Assembly: GCA_036824005.1 (NCBI GenBank)
Contig: DAITBA010000013.1
Span: 62,001-126,000 of the forward strand
Direction of reading: 5' to 3'
Origin: DAITBA01 sp036824005
Lineage (GTDB): Bacteria; Pseudomonadota; Gammaproteobacteria; Burkholderiales; Rhodocyclaceae
DNA length: 64,000 nt
The notes under the pieces were generated by a model. It worked only from the letters and a program-made list of their open reading frames with translations. It did no database searches and was not told where the DNA came from. Position numbers and translations under genes: made by a program. This document shows, in pieces, positions 17,071 to 25,189 of the stretch (position 1 is its first letter; each line of letters begins with the position of its first letter).

Positions 17071-18228
17071 CTAGGTTCTTTGCTCCAGCGGCACGAACGT
17101 CCTGCTCTCCGGCCCGACGTAGTGGGCCGACGGCCGGATGATCTTGCCGTCGATCCGCTGCTCGATGACGTGCGCCGACCAGCCGCAAGTGCGCGCCACG
17201 ACGAACAACGGTGTGAACATCGGCGTCGGCACCCCCAGCATGTGGTAGGCGACGGCCGAGTACCAGTCCACGTTGGCGAAGATGTGCTTCTCGGCGCCCA
17301 TCGTCTTCTCGATGCGGTCGGCGACGTCGAACAGCATCATGTTGTCCCCGTCCTGGCACAGCTGCCGCGCGATGTTTTTGATTACGGCATGGCGCGGATC
17401 GGCGATGGTGTAGACCGGGTGGCCGAAGCCGATGATGATCTCCCGATTGGCGAGACGCCGGCGGATGTCCTCCTCGGCCTGGTCGGGATTTTGGTAACGG
17501 CTCTGAATCTCGAAGGCGGCCTCGTTGGCGCCGCCGTGCAAGGGGCCGCGCAGGGCGCCGATGGCGCCGGTTATCGCCGAATAGATGTCCGAGCCGGTAC
17601 CGGTAATCGTGCGTGCGGCGAAGGCGGAGGCGTTGAACTCGTGTTCCGCGTAGAGCACCAGCGAGCAATCGAGGGACCGGGCATGAAGCTCGCTCGGCTT
17701 CTTGCCGTGCAACAGATGGAGGAAGTGAGCGGCGACGGACTCGTCGTCGGTTTCGGTCTCGATGCGCCGGCCGTTGTGCGACCAGTGGTACCAGTACAGG
17801 AGCATGGAGGCGAAGGACGCGATCAGCCGGTCGGCGATATCGCGCGCCCCGCCGACGTTATGGTCCTGCGCCTCGGGCAGTATGGTGCCAAGTGCCGAAC
17901 AGCCGCTGCGTAGCACATCCATCGGGTGGGCCGAGGCCGGCAGATTCTCCAGTACCGGCTTGAGCATGACCGGCAGCCCACGCAGCCGCTTCAACTTTTT
18001 CCGATACTGGTTGAGTTGGGTGATCGTGGGCAGACGCTCGTAGAGCAGCAGATAGGCGACCTCCTCGAATGTCGCCTGATCGGCAAGTTCGATGACGTCG
18101 TAGCCGCGATAGTGCAGGTCGTTGCCGCTGCGCCCTACCGAGCAGATGCCGGTATTGCCCGCAACCACGCCGGTCAGCGCGACCGACTTCTTCTGTCTGG
18201 GCGGCACCGCCGTGGCGAGCCTGCTCAT
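17071..18228 (-). CDS. prpC: 2-methylcitrate synthase / citrate synthase family
   Basis: This 385-residue citrate-synthase-fold protein has the three catalytic positions: His in GPLHGGANEAA, His in GFGHPVYTIADPR and Asp in NVDWYSAVAYHMLG. Its length and the start of the fold (LTGVVAGNTGICSVG, LHYRGYDV) are those of 2-methylcitrate synthases rather than the longer hexameric citrate synthases. It condenses propionyl-CoA with oxaloacetate. It precedes prpD on the same strand, which supports the methylcitrate role. A TAATAT on the minus strand about 80 bp upstream could be its -10. No GntR or PrpR-type regulator is adjacent. Confidence 0.9.
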   Translation of the reverse strand: MSRLATAVPPRQKKSVALTGVVAGNTGICSVGRSGNDLHYRGYDVIELADQATFEEVAYLLLYERLPTITQLNQYRKKLKRLRGLPVMLKPVLENLPASAHPMDVLRSGCSALGTILPEAQDHNVGGARDIADRLIASFASMLLYWYHWSHNGRRIETETDDESVAAHFLHLLHGKKPSELHARSLDCSLVLYAEHEFNASAFAARTITGTGSDIYSAITGAIGALRGPLHGGANEAAFEIQSRYQNPDQAEEDIRRRLANREIIIGFGHPVYTIADPRHAVIKNIARQLCQDGDNMMLFDVADRIEKTMGAEKHIFANVDWYSAVAYHMLGVPTPMFTPLFVVARTCGWSAHVIEQRIDGKIIRPSAHYVGPESRTFVPLEQRT

Positions 18229-18469
18229 GCCTGTACGCCTCCCTGCGCTCGAACATCCACGATCGGATTCCGCAGGCTGCCGGTTCGTCCCGCCATCGTG
18301 TCGCGGGCTATATTACCATCGCGCATGGGCGCGGTCGTTGCTGCTGCGCGCAGCGGGTGCAGGCGCGTTTGCGTCCGTCGGGCGCCGGGTGCAAAATGCT
18401 GCCAGAAGCGCCGCCGGAAACACCTTGTTTTCGGCCATGGCGTCAATCCTTCCTAACCCGGGATATCAC

Positions 18470-18964
18470 ATGGCGTATCGATTCGTTTCGTCGGGCGCGG
18501 CTGCGTTCCTACTCTCGTCGGCTTTAGCGTGCGGCGGTGCCATCGCCGGCACCGTGTCCTGCCCCGATCTGTCCGCTGCGGTGCAGGCGGGCACCTGCCC
18601 TACGGAAGAGGAGCTTAGGTACACCTTCACCGGCTATTGCAGCGACAATGCGCGAATGTACGACAAGGACACGGACAACGAGTGCTCCAACTTCGAGCGC
18701 TATCGCCGCCTGAAGAACATCGTGCTCTGGGAGTCCGCCGACGGCAGCTTTCACGGCTATCTCTCATGCGACCTGCCGGCCGCCTCGATCAAGGGCACCA
18801 AGGCAAACAAGATGGCCGCGTCCCGGCAGGGCAAGCTGACGCGGCTCGTGTGCAGCTATGGCGGCGGCCTGACTATGGTGCACCGGACCAAGGGGGAATG
18901 CCGGGTGGATGGCGACGGCAATTGCGCGGCGGACCCTGCCGCGTGCAGGGCGATCTGCGACTAA
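18470..18964 (+). CDS. Secreted cysteine-rich protein of unknown function
   Basis: I do not recognise this 164-residue protein. It starts with a classical signal peptide (about residues 1-27, ending AGGAIAG before TVSC). The mature part is about 137 residues with about ten cysteines spread evenly (for example TVSC, GTC, GYC, NEC, LSC, LVC, GEC, NC, ACRAIC), suggesting several disulfides in the periplasm. The ATG at 18470 gives the best signal peptide; an in-frame ATG at 18437 is possible. It sits between prpC (divergent) and the ferredoxin-NADP reductase gene, with no functional link visible. Confidence 0.6.
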   Translation: MAYRFVSSGAAAFLLSSALACGGAIAGTVSCPDLSAAVQAGTCPTEEELRYTFTGYCSDNARMYDKDTDNECSNFERYRRLKNIVLWESADGSFHGYLSCDLPAASIKGTKANKMAASRQGKLTRLVCSYGGGLTMVHRTKGECRVDGDGNCAADPAACRAICD

Positions 18965-19044
18965 ACAAGCCGCGGCGGGATGCGACGAACCGGATCCGTC
19001 GCCGCCGCGCATAGATCACGTTCCGGATCAGGGAGTGGATGACA

Positions 19045-19905
19045 ATGCAGACGATTGTTGGCAACGGTGCCGATGACGGCAAACTTCATGCTGCGGTTCT
19101 GATTCAGTCGGATCGCATAACCCCCGCCGCCTCGCGGGAGGAAGTCCGGCAACTCATCTTCCGGATCGACGATCTTTCCTTTGACGGCAGGCCTGGCAAC
19201 TGCGTTCGCGTCATGGCGCCGGGCCAGTTCGGCAACAAGTTTCATATGCGCCTGTACTCGATCGCGGACGTCGATCAGGACAACCAGGACAGCACGCGCT
19301 TCAGCCTGTGCGTGCGCCGCTGTTTCTATATCGACGAGTTCAACGGCGAAGAATACGCCGGCGTCGCATCCAACTACCTGTGCGATCTCGCGCCGGGTGC
19401 AACCATCCAGTTCGCCGGCCCGATTGGTTACCCCTTCCCGGTGCCGGACGACAACAGTGCCGGCATCATCATGATCGGCATGGGTACCGGCATCGCGCCG
19501 TTCCGGGCGCTGATCCGGCAGATCTATGACAAGGCCGGCGGCTGGCGCGGCAAAGTGCGCCTCTACTACGGCGCCCGCACTGGCCTGGAAATGCTGTACA
19601 TGAACGACGAGAACAACGACCTTGCGAACTACTTCGACCAGGCGACCTTCAAGGCGTATCAGGCCATCAGCCCGCGCCCCCATTTCGACGTGCCGATCGA
19701 ACTCGACAAGGCGATCGAAAGCAACGCTGCGGAAGTCTGGGAAATGATGAACGGCCCGGACACACACGTCTACTTGGCGGGAACGACTGCGATGGCGGGC
19801 GCGGTAGAAAAGGCGATGGTGCGCATCGCCGGTTCCGTCGAAAACTGGAACGAAACGCGCAACGCGCTGATGGCGAGCGGACGCTGGCGCGAAGTGCTGT
19901 ATTGA
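19045..19905 (+). CDS. Plant-type ferredoxin-NADP(+) reductase
   Basis: This 286-residue protein has the FNR fold: FAD-binding RLYSIAD, then the NADP-binding half with MIGMGTGIAPFRALIR and YYGARTGLEMLY. It ends in an aromatic residue (REVLY), as plant/cyanobacterial-type FNRs do, where the terminal Tyr stacks on the flavin. It probably exchanges electrons between reduced ferredoxin and NADP and so belongs functionally with the oxoacid oxidoreductases upstream. Two start codons 6 bases apart (19039 and 19045) are possible; 19045 has the better distance to GGGAG. No ferredoxin gene accompanies it. Confidence 0.88.
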   Translation: MQTIVGNGADDGKLHAAVLIQSDRITPAASREEVRQLIFRIDDLSFDGRPGNCVRVMAPGQFGNKFHMRLYSIADVDQDNQDSTRFSLCVRRCFYIDEFNGEEYAGVASNYLCDLAPGATIQFAGPIGYPFPVPDDNSAGIIMIGMGTGIAPFRALIRQIYDKAGGWRGKVRLYYGARTGLEMLYMNDENNDLANYFDQATFKAYQAISPRPHFDVPIELDKAIESNAAEVWEMMNGPDTHVYLAGTTAMAGAVEKAMVRIAGSVENWNETRNALMASGRWREVLY

Positions 19906-19938
19906 AACGACGAGCGGACCGGCTGCGCGTTGGCCGGC

Positions 19939-21114
19939 TCAGACCCGGCGCAGCCGCTCCCCTGCCGCCGCCAACGTGTTCTCCGACTTTGCAAAGCAGA
20001 AGCGGATGACCTTGTGGTCCACCGGTTCGCGGTAGAACACGGATACGGGAATCGCCGCCACGCCAACCTCGCGCGTCAGGCGCTCGGCAAAGGCAACGTC
20101 CGGCTCGTCGGCAATGGCCTCGAAACCCGCGAGTTGAAAATAGGTTCCGGCACAGGCAAGCAGGCGGAAGCGAGAACCTTCGAGCTGGGCACGGAAGAAG
20201 TCGCGCTTCGCCTGGTAGAAATCGGCCAGGCCGAGATAGCGCTCCCGCTGCGCCACGAACTCGGCCAGGGCAAGCTGCACCGGGTGGTTGACGGCAAAGA
20301 CGATGTACTGATGGGCCTTGCGGAATTCGGTCGTCAGCTCGCGCGGCGCCAGCACATAACCGATCTTCCAGCCGGTAACGTGGTAGGTCTTGCCGAAGGA
20401 CGAGACGATGAACGTCCGCTCGGCCAATGCCGGGTAGCGTGCCGCGCTTTCATGACGGCACTGGCGTGTATTCCGGTCGAAGACAATGTGCTCATAGACC
20501 TCGTCGGCGACGACGACGATGCCGGTGTCGCGCGTTATGCGCTCCAGCTCTTCCATGTCCGCGGCACTCCACACCGTGCCGCTGGGATTGTGGGGCGTGT
20601 TGACGATGATCATGCGCGTGCGTGGGCTCACCAGGGCACGCACCTCGCTCCAGTCAGGGCGGTAGTCCGGAAAGCGCAGTCGCGCGTAGCGCGCCGTGCC
20701 GCCGTTAAGTTCGATGGACGGCACGTAAGAGTCATAGACCGGCTCGAACACAATCACCTCGTCGCCCGGGTGCACCATCGCCGCCACCGCCGTGAAAATG
20801 GCCTGGGTCGCCCCGGCCGTGACGGTAATCTCTGCCTCCGGGTCGTACCGGGCGCCGTAGAGCTCTTCGACCTTCGCCGCGATGGCCTCGCGCAACGGCG
20901 CTGCGCCGGCCATGGGCGCATATTGGTTGTGGCCGGCACGCATGTGCCTGGCCACCAGTTCGAATAGCGCGTCCGCGGCGGAGAAATCGGGAAAGCCTTG
21001 GGAGAGGTTGATGGCGCCGCACTCGTTGGCCAGCCGGGACATCACCGTGAAGATGGTCGTCCCCACCTGCGGCAGGCGGGATGAAATGGTCGCAGGATAG
21101 CGGGGCACTGGCAC
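19939..21114 (-). CDS. ybdL: PLP-dependent methionine aminotransferase (YbdL type)
   Basis: This class I/II aminotransferase of about 391 residues matches YbdL along its length: INLSQGFPDF, NQYAPMAGAAPLREAI, VTAGATQAIF, NTPHNPSGTVW, DEVYEHIVFD, and the PLP lysine in SSFGKTYHVTGWK. YbdL-type enzymes transaminate methionine, and in the reverse direction convert 2-oxo-4-methylthiobutanoate to methionine in the last step of methionine salvage. The start is uncertain: a GTG at 21114 gives a family-typical length, but no clear Shine-Dalgarno is present and the frame stays open further upstream. It is divergent from mtnA, which supports a salvage role. Confidence 0.85.
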   Translation of the reverse strand: MPVPRYPATISSRLPQVGTTIFTVMSRLANECGAINLSQGFPDFSAADALFELVARHMRAGHNQYAPMAGAAPLREAIAAKVEELYGARYDPEAEITVTAGATQAIFTAVAAMVHPGDEVIVFEPVYDSYVPSIELNGGTARYARLRFPDYRPDWSEVRALVSPRTRMIIVNTPHNPSGTVWSAADMEELERITRDTGIVVVADEVYEHIVFDRNTRQCRHESAARYPALAERTFIVSSFGKTYHVTGWKIGYVLAPRELTTEFRKAHQYIVFAVNHPVQLALAEFVAQRERYLGLADFYQAKRDFFRAQLEGSRFRLLACAGTYFQLAGFEAIADEPDVAFAERLTREVGVAAIPVSVFYREPVDHKVIRFCFAKSENTLAAAGERLRRV

Positions 21115-21281
21115 GAAATCGGAGATGCTGGCGCCGCCGATTGTGGCAGAACCCGCGCCACAAGCCAATCGCGGCACGCTTAGCGGCCCGGCGCCGCACG
21201 ACCGGCCCGGCCCCGGGGCAATCGGTGGAAACGAATCGTCGCGGCGCCGCCGACCCCCTACCCGTGCCTCTGCCAAAAGGG

Positions 21282-21326
21282 TTGCATTCTCTATCAAGGC
21301 GCTGCGCGCCATGAACTAGAATGCAA
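21282..21326. promoter_or_regulatory. Inverted repeat with -10-like elements before mtnA
   Basis: A perfect 9-base inverted repeat, TTGCATTCT (21282-21290) and AGAATGCAA (21318-21326), lies between the divergent ybdL and mtnA genes. The right arm contains a TAGAAT -10-like hexamer (21317-21322) followed by GC, the same TAGAATGCAA string seen before porC. If TAGAAT is the -10, transcription starts near 21329, which excludes the ATG at 21321 and favours the GTG at 21342 as the mtnA start. The repeat could be an operator or simply two facing promoters. Confidence 0.4.
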
Positions 21327-21341
21327 GGAAGGGATTCGGCC

Positions 21342-22424
21342 GTGGATACCAGGTTCGGGCTTCTGCATGCGTTGCGCACCATCCGGGACGAAGGCGATGT
21401 AGTCATCGTCATCGACCAGACGCAGCTGCCCCATCGACTGGTCGAGCGCCGTCTGTCCAGTCTGGACGACGCCGCCCATGCCATCCGCTCGATGCAGGTG
21501 CGCGGCGCACCCCTGATCGGCGCCACGGCCGCCTACGGCGTCGCCCTGGCCCTGCGCGAGGACGCAGGCGACGAAGCCCTCGATCAGGCCCTGGTCACCC
21601 TGGCCGGGACGCGTCCTACTGCCGTGAACCTGCACTGGGCAATCGCCCGCATGCGCGCGCGCCTCGCGCCGCTCGCGCCGGCCGAACGTGCCCATGCCGC
21701 GCTGAACGAGGCGCGCGCGCTATGTGCCGAGGATGCGGCCACCAATCATGCCATCGGCGAGCACGGCCTGACGCTGATCGAAACCCTCGCCCGCGAGAAA
21801 CACCGCTGTATCAACGTCATGACTCACTGCAATGCCGGCTGGCTGGCAACAGTGGCTTACGGAACGGCACTGGCGCCGATCTATGCCGCCCAGGCCTCCG
21901 GCGTCGGGGTACGCGTTCTCGTCTCCGAGACCAGGCCGCGCAACCAAGGCTTGCTGACCGCGTGGGAGCTGCGTCAGGCGGGACTGCCGCATACCCTGCT
22001 TGCCGACAATGCCGCCGGTCACCTCATGCGGCGCGGCGCGGTAGATCTGGTTATCGTTGGCGCCGATCGCATCGCCGCCAACGGTGATGCCGCGAACAAG
22101 ATCGGCACCTACATGAAGGCGCTCGCCGCCGATGACAACAGCGTGCCGTTCTACGTCGCCGCTCCAGGCTCCACCATCGACTGGAACTGCCCGACGGGCG
22201 ACGCGATTCCGATCGAGAGCCGCAGCGGCGACGAGCTACGGGCGATCGTCGGGCTCGACAGCCACGGACGGCCGATGCGCGTCATGCTCTCGCCTGGCGA
22301 CACGAGCGTCGACAATCCGGCTTTCGATGTCACCCCGGCGCGGCTGATTACGGGCATCATCTGCGAGCGCGGCGTGCTGTCCCCGGACGCGCTGCGCGCC
22401 GCGTTCGACCGTGCGCACATCTGA
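21342..22424 (+). CDS. mtnA: S-methyl-5-thioribose-1-phosphate isomerase
   Basis: This 360-residue enzyme shows the MtnA signatures: IRSMQVRGAPLIGATAAYG, the catalytic Cys in VMTHCNAGWLAT, ETRPRNQG, and the catalytic Asp in VGADRIAANGDAANKIGTY. It converts methylthioribose-1-phosphate to methylthioribulose-1-phosphate in the salvage of methylthioadenosine. The GTG at 21342 has AAGGAAGGGA 7 bases upstream and is preferred over the ATG at 21321. A FucA/Ald2-type aldolase follows 760 bp downstream and could use the product. MtnP or MtnK, which make the substrate, are not in the window. Confidence 0.92.
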   Translation: MDTRFGLLHALRTIRDEGDVVIVIDQTQLPHRLVERRLSSLDDAAHAIRSMQVRGAPLIGATAAYGVALALREDAGDEALDQALVTLAGTRPTAVNLHWAIARMRARLAPLAPAERAHAALNEARALCAEDAATNHAIGEHGLTLIETLAREKHRCINVMTHCNAGWLATVAYGTALAPIYAAQASGVGVRVLVSETRPRNQGLLTAWELRQAGLPHTLLADNAAGHLMRRGAVDLVIVGADRIAANGDAANKIGTYMKALAADDNSVPFYVAAPGSTIDWNCPTGDAIPIESRSGDELRAIVGLDSHGRPMRVMLSPGDTSVDNPAFDVTPARLITGIICERGVLSPDALRAAFDRAHI

Positions 22425-22614
22425 CGCTGCTGCTCGTCGCACAGCGCGCACCGTAACCCAATTTCACATTCCGGTACGGGCAGCGCGGCATGTCCGTCAC
22501 CGTAGTGTGGTAGGGTATGCGCTGTCGGGTGGCATCATGGCGCAAGGCGCAGCACCCCGTCATCAGGCCAGTCGAGAACCACGGCCGCAACCAAGTTCTT
22601 TCGGGAGGTACGCA

Positions 22615-23112
22615 ATGGGACTGTTCAGCTTTATCAAGGAAGCAGGCGAGAAGCTTTTCGGCAAGGGAGAGGCGAAGGCCGCCCAGGACGCGGCGGCACA
22701 GAGCCCGACGTCGGAGAACGTGCAGCGCCTGAACGATGCTGCCGGCAACGCCATCAAGACGTACATCGAAGCGCTGGGATTGAAGGCAACGGGTTTGACC
22801 GTGACCTTTGCCGACTCCGTGGCAACGGTGTATGGCGTTGCGCCGGATCAGCAGACCAAGGAAAAGATCATCCTCTCGGCCGGCAACGTCGATGGCGTGA
22901 GTTCGGTCAACGACATGATGACCGTGGATCGCAGCGAGCCGGAGGCGCAGTTCTACACGGTCGTCAAGGGCGACACGCTGTCGAAGATCGCCAAGGAATA
23001 CTACGGCAATGCCAACAAGTACATGACAATCTTCGAGGCAAACAAGCCGATGCTGTCGCACCCCGACAAGATCTACCCTGGGCAGGTGCTGCGCATCCCG
23101 CCTCAGGCGTAA
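22615..23112 (+). CDS. BON-LysM protein (YgaU/Kbp family)
   Basis: This 165-residue protein has a short helical N-terminus (MGLFSFIKEAGEKLFG), a BON domain (about 40-105, VYGVAPDQQTKEKII, GVSSVNDMM) and a C-terminal LysM domain (about 113-163, FYTVVKGDTLSKIAKEYYG, IYPGQVLRIP). The E. coli homologue YgaU/Kbp is a 149-residue cytoplasmic K+-binding protein; domain order and length match. No signal peptide is seen. GGGAGG sits 8 bases before the ATG. It lies between mtnA and the aldolase gene but is probably unrelated to them. Confidence 0.85.
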   Translation: MGLFSFIKEAGEKLFGKGEAKAAQDAAAQSPTSENVQRLNDAAGNAIKTYIEALGLKATGLTVTFADSVATVYGVAPDQQTKEKIILSAGNVDGVSSVNDMMTVDRSEPEAQFYTVVKGDTLSKIAKEYYGNANKYMTIFEANKPMLSHPDKIYPGQVLRIPPQA

Positions 23113-23184
23113 GCAAGGCCGTGCCGGTGCAGCGAAGGTCTCGCGGCGCCGGCTGCCCCCACGGCGGCACGCGCTTCGCATAGC

Positions 23185-23853
23185 ATGTCGCCTGACGAAC
23201 TCCATGTCCGGCAGGCGGTGGTCGATACCGCGCGGGCCATGTGCGCCGCCGGATTGAACCGCGGCAGCGCGGGCAATGTCAGCGCGCGCATCGACGCACC
23301 CGGACTGCCGCCGGCATTCCTCATCACACCGACCGGACTGGCCTACGACGAGATGGCCACGCAGGACATCGTCGCCGTCGATCTCGGTGGACGCTCGCAT
23401 GGTGGACGCCAGCCATCGTCGGAGTGGCGCTTCCATCGCGACATCTACGCCAGCCGTGCCGATGCTGGGGCCATCATCCACGCCCACTCGCCTTTTGCCA
23501 CCGCGCTTGCCTGTCTGCGCCGCGACATTCCGGCGTTTCACTACATGATCGCCCGCTTCGGCGGTGCTTCCGTGCGCTGCGCCGCCTATGCCACGTTCGG
23601 CACCCAGGCACTGTCCGATCATGCTCTGGATGCCTTGCACGGGCGCTGCGCCTGCCTTCTGGCCAATCACGGCATGATCGTCTTCGGCTATGACCTGAAG
23701 CATGCGCTGGCCCTGGCCATCGAGTTCGAAGCACTGTGCGAGCAGTATTGGCGGGTGCTGCAGGCAGGGGAACCGGTGATACTCCCGGACGAGGAGATGG
23801 CGACAGTGCTGGAGAAGTTCAAATCCTACGGCCGGCAGGACGGCCTGGTGTAG
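23185..23853 (+). CDS. Class II aldolase, FucA/Ald2-like
   Basis: This 222-residue protein belongs to the class II aldolase/adducin family. Zinc ligands and catalytic residues are visible: SSEW (catalytic Glu), IIHAHS (two His) and ANHGMIVFG (third His). The IPAFHYMIARFGG and YATFGTQALS segments resemble fuculose-1-phosphate aldolase and the Ald2 aldolase of the DHAP shunt, rather than MtnB dehydratase. With mtnA nearby, a likely reaction is methylthioribulose-1-phosphate to 2-methylthioacetaldehyde plus DHAP. MtnB remains an alternative. Confidence 0.8.
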   Translation: MSPDELHVRQAVVDTARAMCAAGLNRGSAGNVSARIDAPGLPPAFLITPTGLAYDEMATQDIVAVDLGGRSHGGRQPSSEWRFHRDIYASRADAGAIIHAHSPFATALACLRRDIPAFHYMIARFGGASVRCAAYATFGTQALSDHALDALHGRCACLLANHGMIVFGYDLKHALALAIEFEALCEQYWRVLQAGEPVILPDEEMATVLEKFKSYGRQDGLV

Positions 23854-24193
23854 GACAAACACCGGCAAAAAATTACCAGTTCGTCCGCTTTTCACGGATG
23901 CCGCGTTGGCGCATTATTCGTCCTGAGTTCCCGTTGTTCAGGCGCGCACTGCAGCCTCCCCACAGCACACCGGACAACCGGCTTGAGCCTCCCCCGCACC
24001 CCCAGCCCCTTGTCGGCGAGCGCTCAACGTTAGCGGACTCCGGCAGCGCCGGCGAAGTTGTTCGCGGCGCTCGCCAGACAAACATCGGCCCGACGCGGCC
24101 ACTCCCTTCCCGACGGAGGAGATCAGACCAACCGTGGCGCCAACGGGCGCCGATTAACGAGGTCGACGCCAACTCAGCTTGGGAGCTTTTCAG
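23854..24193. other. Intergenic region without recognised feature
   Basis: About 340 bp between the aldolase and the lone receiver. I see no convincing promoter, terminator, small gene or repeat. A GGAGGAGA string near 24115 looks like a Shine-Dalgarno but no coding frame of credible composition follows it. Confidence 0.4.
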
Positions 24194-24586
24194 GTGACAT
24201 TCACAGCTTTGGCAGACAGGGCATTGCTCGTCGTCGACGACGATCCGGACGACCGCATGCTCTTGTGCGGCCCCCTGTATAAGGCGGGATTTGACGTTAC
24301 CGAGGCCGGATCGGGCGAAGCCGCACTGCAGCTGTGCCGGAACAACCGCTACTCGGCAGTCATCACAGATGGCTCGATGCCCGGCATCGACGGTTTCCGC
24401 CTGACTCGCACGTTGCGCGCCGATCCGGCCTGGGCGCACCTGCCGATCATCATGGTCAGCGGACTCGAAGGACAGGCTTGGCAGGACATGGCGTTCGAAT
24501 CCGGCGTCACCGCGTTCCTCGCCAAGCGCAGCGGGCGGCAACTGCTCGTCGAGCAGCTCTGCGGCGTACTCGATTCGACCCTCTGA
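24194..24586 (+). CDS. Stand-alone response regulator receiver domain
   Basis: This 130-residue protein is a single CheY-like receiver: acidic pocket VVDDDPDDR near the N-terminus, phospho-acceptor Asp in AVITDGSMPGIDG, Ser in MVSGLE and the conserved Lys in FLAKRSG. No output domain is attached, so it acts through a partner protein. No histidine kinase is adjacent. The GTG at 24194 gives a normal receiver start with GGGAG upstream; a TTG at 24179 would add five residues. Confidence 0.8.
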   Translation: MTFTALADRALLVVDDDPDDRMLLCGPLYKAGFDVTEAGSGEAALQLCRNNRYSAVITDGSMPGIDGFRLTRTLRADPAWAHLPIIMVSGLEGQAWQDMAFESGVTAFLAKRSGRQLLVEQLCGVLDSTL

Positions 24587-24638
24587 CCGTCGCGGCAAGC
24601 GGCGCCACCCATGCGCCACCGCGAAAACGTCCATGCAA

Positions 24639-25157
24639 TCACATCCCCGACGGCGCGGTCGCGCTGCCGGCGCCTCGCAACAGTTCCGCTAACGCCACCT
24701 CGCCTTTGCGATCAAAGGGTAGGACGATTCCCAATTGACCGGCATGTATCTGCCCATGCACGCGGTAGGCAACGGATTTCCGGCCTTCTCTGCGGGACTC
24801 GCCCAACTTGCGCATCAGGCCGCGGAGATCACTCACGGCACTCACCTCCAGCACGGCTTCGCCATGACGGGGAATGGTCACCGTCTGATCGCTGGCCCCG
24901 CTGGCAAGCGGCGATTCGTTGACCTCGACCACGTAGTTGAGGCCGTTCAGGGGGATGTCCACGTCATTGGGATTACTTACGTGCAGCAGCAGGGTGAAGC
25001 GCTGCTCGGTTCGACCCAGATCGAGCACACGGATACCCGCCAGCGCCACCGTCGGCCGCTCGCGGATCGTGCCCAGCCCGACGCATCCCCACAGCAGCGC
25101 GGAAAGACAGCACGCCAGGGCCAAGCGATGCCACGTCTGGAGTTCTTTTCGCGGCAT
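24639..25157 (-). CDS. LEA14-like (LEA type 2) lipoprotein
   Basis: This 172-residue protein has a lipoprotein signal peptide ending in LLWGC (Cys about residue 24), followed by a water-stress/LEA14 domain with the characteristic VSNPNDVDIPLNGLNYVVEV segment. Such proteins are periplasmic, probably membrane-tethered, and their role in bacteria is poorly defined. The ATG at 25157 (MPRKEL) is chosen; a TTG at 25193 would overlap the upstream stop codon. It follows the beta-hydroxyacid dehydrogenase gene on the same strand with 32 bp between them. Confidence 0.8.
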   Translation of the reverse strand: MPRKELQTWHRLALACCLSALLWGCVGLGTIRERPTVALAGIRVLDLGRTEQRFTLLLHVSNPNDVDIPLNGLNYVVEVNESPLASGASDQTVTIPRHGEAVLEVSAVSDLRGLMRKLGESRREGRKSVAYRVHGQIHAGQLGIVLPFDRKGEVALAELLRGAGSATAPSGM

Positions 25158-25189
25158 GCGCGCGGCGACCTGGAGCAGGATTGCGCAGA

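Noticed and set aside
21115..21341. SAM or other riboswitch before mtnA
   Set aside because: The distance between promoter-like element and start is only about 15 bases and no conserved riboswitch core is visible.
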